Of a DNA stretch of 59,139 nt, positions 45,878 to 54,238 are shown piece by piece; the first letter of the stretch is position 1, and each line of letters opens with the position of its first letter. Location: the NCBI GenBank assembly GCA_938035525.1, contig CALHOI010000006.1, positions 1-59,139 of the forward strand. The letters run 5' to 3'. Source of the DNA: an uncultured Granulosicoccaceae bacterium. GTDB taxonomy: Bacteria > Pseudomonadota > Gammaproteobacteria > Granulosicoccales > Granulosicoccaceae. The notes beneath the pieces were generated by a model. That model was given only the letters and a program-made list of their open reading frames with translations, had not been told where the DNA came from and searched no databases. The position numbers and the translations under genes are program-made.

Positions 45878-46501
45878 CTATCGGCGCAGTAGTTTAAGTT
45901 TAGATTTTAAGTGCCTACTGAGAAAGCCGTCTTCATAGACAAAAATGACGGACTCGCCCAGACACCTTAAGCCAAATGTCATTTGCCTGATGGCATTCTT
46001 TCTTAGTGCTATGTCCTCAATCCAGCATTCTCGGTAGAACTGCGATGTGTTCGTTTTGCTTCGTAGGGTGTTGTCTCGGAAGCCGCCGAGCTTCATAAAC
46101 AAGGTTCCGGTCAACACGAACGATTTAGCGGCTCTTGGCGCGAGATAATCAAGAGCTTTAGACGCGACTGATTTCGATGATTCGGGTACGGCGCTGTCGC
46201 CAGAGCTATCTACATTATATTCCGATCGCGAAGCGCATGAACTTAGGGTTGCTGCATCGGATGGCGATTTTTTATCTGAAGAACAGCTAGATAGTAATTT
46301 TCTTAAATCCGTGGAACCGTATGCCTGCATCAGGGTGACATGAATGAGCCAAATGACTAAAGTTGCATGCAATAAAGCGGACGATGACTCACTGCTGCGT
46401 ATGAGCATAGTGACTAAAATTAAGCTACAGGTTAGTGATAACGCATTTGAATAAGGTGATTGCTTATCTGGCTGTTCAAATTCTGTGTTATTTGTTTTCA
46501 T
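45878..46501 (-). CDS. Hypothetical protein with two N-terminal hydrophobic segments
   Basis: 207 residues, not recognised. Residues about 20-60 hold two short hydrophobic stretches (LSLTCSLILVTMLI and ALLHATLVIWLIHVTL). The middle (about 65-110) is very rich in Ser, Asp and Lys and is probably disordered, and the C-terminal third is basic and mixed helical, ending LKSKLKLLRR. Its ATG overlaps the stop of the upstream gene (TAATG), so the two are coupled. Base composition is AT-richer than in the cox cluster. Confidence 0.5.
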   Translation of the reverse strand: MKTNNTEFEQPDKQSPYSNALSLTCSLILVTMLIRSSESSSALLHATLVIWLIHVTLMQAYGSTDLRKLLSSCSSDKKSPSDAATLSSCASRSEYNVDSSGDSAVPESSKSVASKALDYLAPRAAKSFVLTGTLFMKLGGFRDNTLRSKTNTSQFYRECWIEDIALRKNAIRQMTFGLRCLGESVIFVYEDGFLSRHLKSKLKLLRR

Positions 46502-46962
46502 TAAAATGCCACCCGAGAGTTAGCTCTTAAGTTATCAGTAGTATGTTCGATTTGAACGGCTGGGTTTAAAAAATATTCCATATCGTTGTCGTGTTCTGGG
46601 CTTATGCCAAATAAGCGATAACGAGCGCATAGGTGGCAACGGATTCCCAAGTGGGTAATCGCCACGTTTTTTTCAGAGCTTGAATCCCAGTAGCTCTCGG
46701 GCAACAATAGACCGTTGTTCAAGAGAAATTTGAATGCTCGATAGGTTGCTGATACTTTTTTCTCGACTTCAATTTCGAGAATGGTGCGCCCACGATGTAA
46801 AAACTGATAATCACTCTTTGAGCCTAGAGCCTGATGTGGGCGGGGTTTAGGGTTGTAACTCCATTGAGCTTGATAGTGAATCGTTAATAAAGCAAGTGCT
46901 GCTGGTTTGCTTTCAATTTCGCTGACATTGGTTCCAGCACAAAAATCTTTGAATTCCGTCAT
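46501..46962 (-). CDS. Hypothetical soluble protein
   Basis: 153 residues from ATG 46962 (GGGAAAG upstream; a GTG 14 codons earlier is less likely). Not recognised. There is no signal peptide or membrane segment. A mostly beta pattern with FLHRGRTILEIEVEKKV precedes HLGIRCHLCARYRLFG, whose CxxC could bind a metal or be redox active, though only one pair is present. The C-terminus runs into the ATG of the downstream membrane protein, which suggests the two work together. A 7-bp inverted repeat lies about 75-95 bp upstream. Confidence 0.5.
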   Translation of the reverse strand: MTEFKDFCAGTNVSEIESKPAALALLTIHYQAQWSYNPKPRPHQALGSKSDYQFLHRGRTILEIEVEKKVSATYRAFKFLLNNGLLLPESYWDSSSEKNVAITHLGIRCHLCARYRLFGISPEHDNDMEYFLNPAVQIEHTTDNLRANSRVAF

Positions 46963-47036
46963 AAAAACTTTCCCATCGTACCAGCTACAAATTAATGGAT
47001 TCACTACCTATAACACTAGCATGTGAATGACGCAAA

Positions 47037-47056
47037 TTTTCCAAGAATGTGGAAAA
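47037..47056. promoter_or_regulatory. Inverted repeat upstream of the hypothetical pair
   Basis: TTTTCCA-AGAATG-TGGAAAA is a perfect inverted repeat with 7-bp arms and a 6-nt spacer, 75-94 bp upstream of the start at 46962. The spacing of the arms fits an operator for a dimeric regulator; no -10/-35 pair beside it is convincing. Confidence 0.4.
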
Positions 47057-47066
47057 ATGAGACAAA

Positions 47067-47166
47067 AAACTGGTCCGTTATTGTCTACTCATAATTTTCG
47101 GCGCTGGTACGGCATCTGTGCAGTACCCGTATGGTCTAGATGCATTACCAGTTTGGGTGGTTTTTT
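47067..47166 (+). other. Structured intergenic stretch, possible small RNA
   Basis: In the gap 46963-47247, AAACTGGT (47067-47074) pairs with ACCAGTTT (47147-47154), enclosing a second hairpin GGTAC/GTACC (about 47116-47137). The closing arm is followed within 7 bases by six T's (47161-47166). Read on the plus strand this looks like a folded RNA of about 90 nt with a U-rich end. No promoter was identified. Confidence 0.25.
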
Positions 47167-47247
47167 GAAAATAGAGATATAGAACGCCAACGTTAGCGCA
47201 AATTGAGTGACACTCATGGTCCGAAAAAAGAGATCGAAATCACTTTT

Positions 47248-49773
47248 CTATTGGGTGATGAGTTTTTCAGCGAGAATCGGATCAAGTGGACGCAATTGAT
47301 CATAAATATGCCTGACATCCTTCAATTGACCATTGGTCTTTAAATAATGTCCTATTTGAAAAAGTGCCTCTGGCAAGTGTTCAGAATTAAATAGCTGTGA
47401 AATGTCTTTGTTGCTTGTTTGTTTAATCCAAGTGTAGGGACTATCTTCACCCGTCGGGTCATCTACCATATTGGCCAGTCGCACTTCGCTTAATATTCTA
47501 TTGTCGGTGTTGGTTTGCAAGTGTTGGCTTGAATCTAATATTTGTTCTCTGGAAAGAGTGAAAAGATCGACTATGGATTCAGCTTGACTAAATTCCCAAT
47601 GTTTTAAAGTGTTTGATACACCCGTGTCGCTGATCTTTTTATCTATGTCTACAAGATCAAAAACAATTGGCGAATTTGAACCAATGACCAATAAATCACC
47701 TGATGCTGTCAAGGCTGTGGTGAAGCCGTAGGGGAATGCAGTATAAAAGGCCTTTAGAATCGATAACAGTGTGGCTGTGTCCATATTGAACAGATTGACC
47801 CATTGAGTAAATATCCCGCCTGCATTTAGCCTGCTACTCACTATTTCAAAAAATTCGACCGTAAATAAATTGCCAGCGCGTGAGAGCCATGGGTGAGACG
47901 GTTGTGAGACGATTAAATCGTATGAAGTGTTGTTGACTAATAAAGTATTTCGAGCATCGTTAAAAACCAGATCGACTCTGCGATCCTTTAGTGCGGCAGT
48001 AGTATGCTTAGCTATGGATTCTATCGCTTCAACGACGGCACGTTCCAACTCAACGATACGAATAGAGTCCAACGGCGTGTCTATCAGCGCGTTAGTGGTG
48101 TGTCCTCCTCCATAGCCTATAACGAATGCTGATTTTGGGTTTTTGTGTAGCAAATAGGGCAGAACGCCCAATAAAGTTTCTGCTTTTGGTGGTGGGTAAT
48201 TGTTTTTAATAGTAACGTAGGATTCTTGTATCCCATTACTTTGTAGGTGAGCAACGGAGCCATTATATGTTATGGCACTTATGATGCTGGATTTGCCTTC
48301 TTTTAGGAATAAAAACTCTGGAACTTTACCTGCTTGCGCATGGTTATCAAACCGGTATGGATTTGCCATGATCATGCTTTGGTAGTTTAAACCCTCGAAC
48401 GCATATAGTTGCCACCCAAGAAAGGCTGTCAAAAACAAGGATAAAAGCTTGCTCTTACTGTGCGGGATGAAGAACGTAAAAAATCCAATAAGCACTAGCA
48501 ACAAAAGTATAATAAATACAATTGTTTGATCAGTGCCAATTGTTGGAATAAGCCAGAGTCCGGTAAGCATTACGCCAGTTATGCCTCCTAATGTATTTAT
48601 AGCGTAGCCAGTTCCAAATTCACTTAGTGGTTTTTTGGAGTCCTGGGAGAAAATCATCATGGAGATTGGAAATAGAGCGCCCAGTAAAATGGTGGGCAAC
48701 AATAATATTGCCAGCACTATCGCGTATTTCGAGGCCATGTAAATTAGTGGTTGAATTTTATAGTCAGATATAGCATCAACTATATATGGAGCCAGCGTAA
48801 GGGTTGAACGTGTGAATATCAGTGTTCCTACCAAGAATAGTAAACCGAACAGGTAAGTAGTTTGATTAATTAGAATGTATTTTGAAATGCGATGGAATGC
48901 CCAAGACCCAATGCTTATTCCGATAAGGAAAATACTCAATATGGCTGTGAATCCGTAAATTGTACCTCCCATAAATAGTGACAAGTATTTAGTCCAAGCT
49001 ACTTCTAAACCTAGTGATGCCGCGCCTACACAAAACAGAGCTAGAGCCCCAAGTATTTTTGCACTGTAGGTATCTTGGATTTTGACTTGTTGCGTGTCTG
49101 GGTTGTTATTGGCGGAAATCTTTAAATTAAGGCGTTTCCCTTGGGTGGCTGCTGTAAAGCCTGCCAACAAGTTCAAGGCACAGGCTATAAAAGTGGCTTC
49201 CTTTAGTCCGATATATGGAATCAGTAAAAACCCAGATGCCAGAACGCCAATGACTGCACCAATGGTATTGAAAGCATACATTTGACCAAGCATTCCTGCT
49301 CTGTTTAGATTGTACCTTTCACACGCCTGTACAATAATCGGAAATGTAGCACCCATACAGGCAGTTGGAATGACAAGAATCAGCACGGTTATGGAAAATT
49401 TGATCAATGGGCGAGTGCCCCAAAATGGCAGCATGGCCATAACGGAGTCTAGGTGCAACAGGATAACAAGAGTCATCAGTCCGGATAGTGCAATGATAAA
49501 TTCCAGAATTAAATACAGCTTAAAAATATTGACTTTATCTTTTTCGATCAAACCCGCAGCGTAACTGCCTATCGCTATACCGAAAAAGAATGCGGCAACA
49601 ACGGAGCTAACAGCAACGCTAGTGGTTCCCATGCTAAGACTTAATATGCGTACCCAAACTACCTGATAGATAAGTGCCGCTGCACCTGACATAACCAATA
49701 GAGCAAGGCAGATACGATATGAACCTTTGAGTGTAGTAGTAGGATAATTTTGTGCTTTTGTAGCTGTAGGCAT
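47248..49773 (-). CDS. Membrane protein with C-terminal spermidine-synthase-like domain (MFS fusion)
   Basis: About 841 residues. The first 450 carry about twelve to fourteen membrane helices of the MFS-like type seen in fused MFS/spermidine synthases (SGAAALIYQVVWVRILSLSM, and PTACMGATFPIIVQA). The C-terminal part has a Rossmann methyltransferase/spermidine-synthase fold: FVIGYGGGHTTNALI near 548, RIVELERAVVEA, and DLIVSQPSHPWLSRAGNLF. The residues that bind putrescine in true SpeE were not recognised, so polyamine synthesis is doubtful. The ATG at 49773 is preferred over a GTG four codons upstream; neither has a good ribosome site. A C-terminal helical tail resembles a TPR-like end. Confidence 0.78.
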   Translation of the reverse strand: MPTATKAQNYPTTTLKGSYRICLALLVMSGAAALIYQVVWVRILSLSMGTTSVAVSSVVAAFFFGIAIGSYAAGLIEKDKVNIFKLYLILEFIIALSGLMTLVILLHLDSVMAMLPFWGTRPLIKFSITVLILVIPTACMGATFPIIVQACERYNLNRAGMLGQMYAFNTIGAVIGVLASGFLLIPYIGLKEATFIACALNLLAGFTAATQGKRLNLKISANNNPDTQQVKIQDTYSAKILGALALFCVGAASLGLEVAWTKYLSLFMGGTIYGFTAILSIFLIGISIGSWAFHRISKYILINQTTYLFGLLFLVGTLIFTRSTLTLAPYIVDAISDYKIQPLIYMASKYAIVLAILLLPTILLGALFPISMMIFSQDSKKPLSEFGTGYAINTLGGITGVMLTGLWLIPTIGTDQTIVFIILLLLVLIGFFTFFIPHSKSKLLSLFLTAFLGWQLYAFEGLNYQSMIMANPYRFDNHAQAGKVPEFLFLKEGKSSIISAITYNGSVAHLQSNGIQESYVTIKNNYPPPKAETLLGVLPYLLHKNPKSAFVIGYGGGHTTNALIDTPLDSIRIVELERAVVEAIESIAKHTTAALKDRRVDLVFNDARNTLLVNNTSYDLIVSQPSHPWLSRAGNLFTVEFFEIVSSRLNAGGIFTQWVNLFNMDTATLLSILKAFYTAFPYGFTTALTASGDLLVIGSNSPIVFDLVDIDKKISDTGVSNTLKHWEFSQAESIVDLFTLSREQILDSSQHLQTNTDNRILSEVRLANMVDDPTGEDSPYTWIKQTSNKDISQLFNSEHLPEALFQIGHYLKTNGQLKDVRHIYDQLRPLDPILAEKLITQ

Positions 49774-49789
49774 GTTTTTTTGCACTTTA

Positions 49790-49802
49790 AGTTTGCCAAA
49801 CT
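49790..49802. promoter_or_regulatory. Palindrome upstream of the MFS-fusion gene
   Basis: AGTTTG-C-CAAACT is a perfect palindrome with 6-bp arms, lying 17-29 bp upstream of the ATG at 49773 in the 132-bp region between two divergent genes. It could be an operator; chance occurrence in AT-rich DNA cannot be excluded. Confidence 0.3.
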
Positions 49803-49905
49803 AAATTGTTACAATCAGTATGAGAAAGTTATTGATCTACTCCAACAATCACGCGGTAGCATATCGTAATATCTTCACGCAAGAACCAAAAATGAGAGGC
49901 TATTT

Positions 49906-50835
49906 GTGAATCGGCCCATGCCAGTCGTGCACACCAGTACGTTTATTAGTGCGGCGCTTATTGTGCTTCTGTTGATCATCAGTGTTGTCTGGGTATTACT
50001 TAGCTCGCATAGTTTTGATTGGCAGAGTAGTTTATTGGGGCTGTTGGTGCCTGCAGGTTTGTTTATCTATGCCATCTTTTACACTTTTATTAGACCTGTA
50101 AGACGAATCTCAAGTATGTCCGTAGAAGCGGGTCTGCTTATTATGTTCAGTCACGTGGGTTGTGTATTTGGTTATTTGATTGCCACTAGCCCATTTCCAT
50201 TGCAGGACGAATTGCTAGTGCACATGGACCGTATGTTTGGTTTTGATTGGCTAGTTTATAGTAAATTTGTATTCTCTAGCCCAGTTCTCAGAACCATCTC
50301 ACTTATTTTCTATAATCTGACATTGCCTTTGGTGGTCGTCACCATGGTTTGGTTATCTTTAAAAGGGAAGACTGCTCAGTCAAGTAAATTTGTTCTCACC
50401 ATTATTATTGGCGCTATTGTCTGCATATCTATTTCCTGGGTAATTCCTGCAGCTGGTGCAGTTGGCTATTACGCTCCAGATGAGTCACTGTATCAAGGCT
50501 TACCAATATTTATAGATATTCACTACAAGCAAGACTACTTTGAACTTAGAAATGGAAAAGCGTTTGTTATCTCTCTGACAGAACCCAAGGGCTTAGTTGC
50601 GTTCCCTTCCTATCACGTTTGTATGGCCGTATTAATATTGTTAGCACTGCTTAAGGAAGGTCCGCTGTTTTGGCTAATGTTGGTCGCTAATGCATTGACA
50701 ATAGCAAGCACCCCAATTGATGGTGGTCATCACCTGGTTGATATATTGGGTGGCATGATAGTGGCGGTTGCGTGCTATAAGCTCGTGCATAGGCTTGATT
50801 GCATTGTTTCTAAAGCTTCCAAGACGGCGCTATAG
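49906..50835 (+). CDS. PAP2-superfamily membrane protein (Aur1/Ipt1-like)
   Basis: 309 residues with about seven membrane helices. The C-terminal half carries the lipid-phosphatase motifs in the form FPSYHVCMAV (PSxH) and STPIDGGHHLVDILGG (HxxxD), as in the PAP2_3/inositol-phosphotransferase Aur1 group, which move or remove head groups on membrane lipids. The first PAP2 motif (KX6RP) was not clearly seen. The start is GTG 49906 with GAGAGG six bases ahead. The 3' end overlaps the convergent lipoprotein gene by 6 bp. A role in lipid or polyprenol phosphate recycling for the nearby glycan genes is possible. Confidence 0.72.
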   Translation: MNRPMPVVHTSTFISAALIVLLLIISVVWVLLSSHSFDWQSSLLGLLVPAGLFIYAIFYTFIRPVRRISSMSVEAGLLIMFSHVGCVFGYLIATSPFPLQDELLVHMDRMFGFDWLVYSKFVFSSPVLRTISLIFYNLTLPLVVVTMVWLSLKGKTAQSSKFVLTIIIGAIVCISISWVIPAAGAVGYYAPDESLYQGLPIFIDIHYKQDYFELRNGKAFVISLTEPKGLVAFPSYHVCMAVLILLALLKEGPLFWLMLVANALTIASTPIDGGHHLVDILGGMIVAVACYKLVHRLDCIVSKASKTAL

Positions 50836-51573
50836 ACCTATTAGATTACATGTTTCATCTATGCTGGTATAACCGACTACAATGTTGCTGAAGGCTCCAA
50901 CTGCAGATTGTGCACTTTTACTGAACGATATGGCTGGTGCTGGCAGTATTCCAAAAGAATATCGCCAAACCCCAGATTCGGTAATTTCCACAGGCTTTCC
51001 TACCAAAGTTCTCACTTGGCTAGCAGTCATGCCAACCTCGATTCTTGAAGCGATTCGTACGGCGGCATCAAAGCAATCTGTGATGGTATCAGTGTAGTCG
51101 GTGGTGTCGCCCATAAGAGTGTAATTGTTTGCTGCTTCTACAAAAGCAACATCCCCGCCATCAGGAGGGCATTCTGTGTTGTCGCCACTGAGGCTATCAA
51201 CCTTTTCACTGGCAAAAGACACTGTGGTAAGAAAGTACCAATCTGGAATTACAGATGGTGGGCTACGCAAGAAATGGCCGAAATGCCAACGCTCTCCGAC
51301 TAAAACGCCATCTTCCTCTCCCGCAGGCTGCACATGCCGAGGTTTGCCGACAAATTCTCGGATTCTTGCTTTAGTCATATCCAATTCGGCGGAATCCAAA
51401 ATTCTCTGGCTTGATTCAGCACAAGTTGGCACAATGTTGGAAAAACCGACATCTTCGTAAAAAATACTACCGGTTGTGTTTGTACCAGCTGAACCGCCAT
51501 TCGTGTTTTCTGGGTCGTCACTGCAACCAGCTAAAGTGATTATGGTTGAAAGTATAATGATAAACCTACTCAC
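50830..51573 (-). CDS. Lipoprotein with two BamE/SmpA-like repeats
   Basis: 247 residues. A signal peptide with lipobox LAGC makes C17 the lipidated residue, followed by a Gly/Asn/Thr-rich linker. Two internal repeats are visible: residues 51-124 and 167-238. In both, Cys is followed 6 residues on by RI, 15 residues on by MT, and 9 further on by VGKP; the second continues with GVWRYSFG. GMTxxQVRxLVGKP is the helix-loop signature of BamE (SmpA/OmlA) and related small periplasmic folds. Each repeat begins with a Cys and may form a disulfide. Function unknown; it need not be part of BAM. Confidence 0.62.
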   Translation of the reverse strand: MSRFIIILSTIITLAGCSDDPENTNGGSAGTNTTGSIFYEDVGFSNIVPTCAESSQRILDSAELDMTKARIREFVGKPRHVQPAGEEDGVLVGERWHFGHFLRSPPSVIPDWYFLTTVSFASEKVDSLSGDNTECPPDGGDVAFVEAANNYTLMGDTTDYTDTITDCFDAAVRIASRIEVGMTASQVRTLVGKPVEITESGVWRYSFGILPAPAISFSKSAQSAVGAFSNIVVGYTSIDETCNLIGL

Positions 51574-51893
51574 TGCAGCAACTCCTGAGGCGATATAAAA
51601 AAATTGAGTATAAAACTATTTTTGAATCACGATCAATGAATCTACCGTGAATAGGTGAACTGTGTGGATCAACGATAGCGATAAGTTCGCTGTATGGAGC
51701 CGTTTATTAAGTTTAAGATTCAAGCTAACCCAAAAGTATTAGTTCGTTTGTTGCTAATCGATAGCCAGTACTCAAAACCTTGTCAGGTTGTTATGAATAT
51801 GTCCTGCTACGCTATCTGTAACTGTGTATTCAACGCATCTAGATTGATTAGTGATGTAAGCGGTAGTTAAGTATCTTTAATTTGAGGAGTTAA
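51574..51893. other. Divergent intergenic region between lipoprotein and GT4 genes
   Basis: 320 bp, AT-rich, without a plausible coding frame. It must hold the promoters of both flanking genes, but no -10/-35 pair stands out. The only clear signal is GAGGAG seven bases before the GTG of the GT4 gene. Confidence 0.5.
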
Positions 51894-53111
51894 GTGAACG
51901 TCTTATTCTTGACATCAACGCTACCGCGTTTCGATGGGGACCAACAAGCGCCATTTGTGCTTGAGCAAGCGACGGCCTGGAAAAAGGCTCGACCTGATGA
52001 CAAGCTATATATACTTGCGCCGCACGACACAGGTGCTCAAGTAATAGAACGCATAAACGGCGTGCAGATCAACCGATTCCACTACATTCGGCCATCATTA
52101 TTACAAAGTCTTGCTTATCCTTCGATCATCCCAAACTTGCGGCGCTATCCTTGGCGAGCACTGCAGATACCATTTTTTCTTTGGGGGCAATACCGTGCTG
52201 CTAAAAAAATCATCGCAGAAAATGAAATTGAGCTTGTATACGCACACTGGGTGATGCCACAAGGTGTTATAGCGGAGAGGTTGCGCCAAGCTACAGGTGT
52301 GCCTTATGTTTTGCAAAATCACTCTTCCGATGTGACGTTCTTCGAAAAGTTTGGGCGATTGGGGAGGGCGTGGGCGATAAAAATTCTGAAGAATGCAAAA
52401 ATACTGTTCTGTGTGAATTCCATGCAAAGCGAGGCTGCACAAGCGCTCTTGCCAGGTTTACATCATTTTGTTTTACCAATGGGTGTCGCAATGCCGCTAC
52501 CGAATGAGGCTCGTGTGTTGAGCCAGGATGAATATAGTTATGCGCTTGGAACCATTTCACGCCTATCCCAAAAAAAGGGCTTAGACTATTTAATTATCGC
52601 GGCGGAACATCTAGCACAACGGCACTTACTGCCAAAAATTGCGATTGCCGGTGATGGTGAAGGTAGAGAGCCTCTCAAGGCTCTGCCACAGATGTCAGAT
52701 GTAACGTTTCCCGGATTTCTTGTTGGCGAAGAAAAGCTTAAATTCTTCGATAGTTGTTACGCGATGGTATTTCCTTCGGTGTCTGCTAACGGTGATGTTG
52801 AAGGGCTGCCGGTAGCATTATTGGAGGCGATGGCCGCAGGCAAGCCAATAATTGCCTCTTACGATACTAATATCACATTGCTGGAAGAGTGGTCCGATAT
52901 TTCAGAAGCTGTTGAGTTGCTGGAAGATCCCTCGGACAGCACAGCATTCGCGGATGCCATCAAGCGCACTTTAGCTCTACGGCCTAGTGACGTTGCTCGG
53001 AATGCGCGCATTCTGAAGCGTACTGCCGACCGGTACCGATGGGAGAATTTGATAGTGGAGTACCTATTGGTGATCGATAGCGTGACTCAGGAAAAATCGG
53101 TAGAAAAATGA
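51894..53111 (+). CDS. Glycosyltransferase family 4 (GT-B fold)
   Basis: 405 residues. The N-terminal domain has LFLTSTLPRFDGDQQAPFV and YAHWVMPQGVIAERL; the C-terminal domain has GTISRLSQKKGLDYLI, IAGDGEGREPL and, near 300, PSVSANGDVEGLPVALLEAMA, which holds the conserved E-x7-E nucleotide-sugar motif. It transfers a sugar from an NDP or lipid donor to a glycan; the sugar cannot be told from sequence. GTG start with GAGGAG. First gene of a rightward group: GT4, HprK-like kinase, methyltransferase, flippase-like protein. Confidence 0.9.
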   Translation: MNVLFLTSTLPRFDGDQQAPFVLEQATAWKKARPDDKLYILAPHDTGAQVIERINGVQINRFHYIRPSLLQSLAYPSIIPNLRRYPWRALQIPFFLWGQYRAAKKIIAENEIELVYAHWVMPQGVIAERLRQATGVPYVLQNHSSDVTFFEKFGRLGRAWAIKILKNAKILFCVNSMQSEAAQALLPGLHHFVLPMGVAMPLPNEARVLSQDEYSYALGTISRLSQKKGLDYLIIAAEHLAQRHLLPKIAIAGDGEGREPLKALPQMSDVTFPGFLVGEEKLKFFDSCYAMVFPSVSANGDVEGLPVALLEAMAAGKPIIASYDTNITLLEEWSDISEAVELLEDPSDSTAFADAIKRTLALRPSDVARNARILKRTADRYRWENLIVEYLLVIDSVTQEKSVEK

Positions 53112-53201
53112 TTTTTACACAGTGGAGTCGACTGAGACGAAAGTGGTACTTAAACAACGAAGGAACTTATCCTGTGGTACACAAGTTGAATTGCACCGAT
53201 T

Positions 53202-54236
53202 ATGTATAGATTTCAGAATTTTCTTGACCTGATTATTGAGACGAATGGTCGAAATGAATTTGATAATTATTTCGAAAACGAATACTCGCGAATAAACACA
53301 GCAAACATCAATGATGAGCCAAGTTCTCATAGTATCACTTTAAATATAGTTGACGAAATTCCTAAAGATTTGCACCCCGATGCGATCTACCGGAAAAAAC
53401 ACTTCAAAAAACTGTTTACTTTTGAATATAGTATTGTGAGCCTAGGCACAAACAACGTTGTTATTTACTTTAAAGACCATCCTGTGCGTCGACTCTATGT
53501 AACGGCTGTTGGCGTTTTTGTACAGGCTCAAGTTCTCGAACCGGTTATGTATCTTAGCTTCTTGAAGCAAGGAGTATTATTCATGCATTCGGCCGGTGTT
53601 TCTAAAGATGGCATGGCATATTTATTCCCCGCCTATGGTGGCACGGGAAAAACAACGCTGTCACTGAGTTTATTGACTAAAGGTTTCGACTTTCTTGGTG
53701 ACGATCTCATTATCGTCGATCCTACGCAAAAAAGAGTATACCCTTATCCACGTCCACTACACATCTTCACTTATAATGTGCGCAATTTAAAAAATGCAAG
53801 GATTCCCGCCACTACGGTATTTTTCATCTATTTTAAAAATGTACTCCGTTTCTTTCTTGAGCGAATTCTGCGCACTGAATTTCTAATTTCAACTCGCGTG
53901 CATGCAGATGAAATTTTAAAAAATCTGCGACTATCTCAACCTGCTAAATTACATAACGTGATATTTCTAAAAAAAAATGGACCTCAGCAGTGCGTTGATC
54001 TAAGCAAAGAGGGAGCCCTTGAGCTGCACGCGGCAGCCATTGCAAATTCAGCCGATTTAAACGCAAGTCTGTTTGAAATTCTTGATGATCAGGTTTCGGT
54101 AGATGAAGTTCGTGAAGAAGAGATTAAGTGGTTCAGCGTGCTGTTGCAGCATGTTGATTATTTTGGATATCTTAACACTCGCCTAATCGATCTCGACCAT
54201 GCAAGTAACTATCTAGATGATGTGGAAGCACGATAA
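53202..54236 (+). CDS. HPr kinase-like P-loop protein
   Basis: 344 residues. The core (about 115-185) has FMHSAGVSKDGMAYLFPAYG then GGTGKTTLSLSLL (Walker A, 146-153) and FLGDDLIIVD (acidic motif, 165-173), the arrangement of the HPr kinase/phosphorylase C-terminal domain and PEP-carboxykinase-like folds. The N-terminal 100 residues differ from HprK, and no HPr or PTS gene is nearby. Such orphan HprK-like proteins recur in polysaccharide and peptide clusters, where they probably phosphorylate a small molecule, glycan or peptide. The downstream methyltransferase starts 2 bp after its stop. Confidence 0.72.
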   Translation: MYRFQNFLDLIIETNGRNEFDNYFENEYSRINTANINDEPSSHSITLNIVDEIPKDLHPDAIYRKKHFKKLFTFEYSIVSLGTNNVVIYFKDHPVRRLYVTAVGVFVQAQVLEPVMYLSFLKQGVLFMHSAGVSKDGMAYLFPAYGGTGKTTLSLSLLTKGFDFLGDDLIIVDPTQKRVYPYPRPLHIFTYNVRNLKNARIPATTVFFIYFKNVLRFFLERILRTEFLISTRVHADEILKNLRLSQPAKLHNVIFLKKNGPQQCVDLSKEGALELHAAAIANSADLNASLFEILDDQVSVDEVREEEIKWFSVLLQHVDYFGYLNTRLIDLDHASNYLDDVEAR

Positions 54237-54238
54237 AG

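Noticed and set aside
47248-49773. Plain spermidine synthase annotation
   Set aside because: Only the fold is shared; putrescine-binding residues were not recognised, and half the protein is a membrane domain.
53202-54236. PTS regulation by HPr kinase
   Set aside because: No HPr, enzyme I or EIIA gene is nearby and the N-terminal domain differs from HprK; only the kinase fold is shared.
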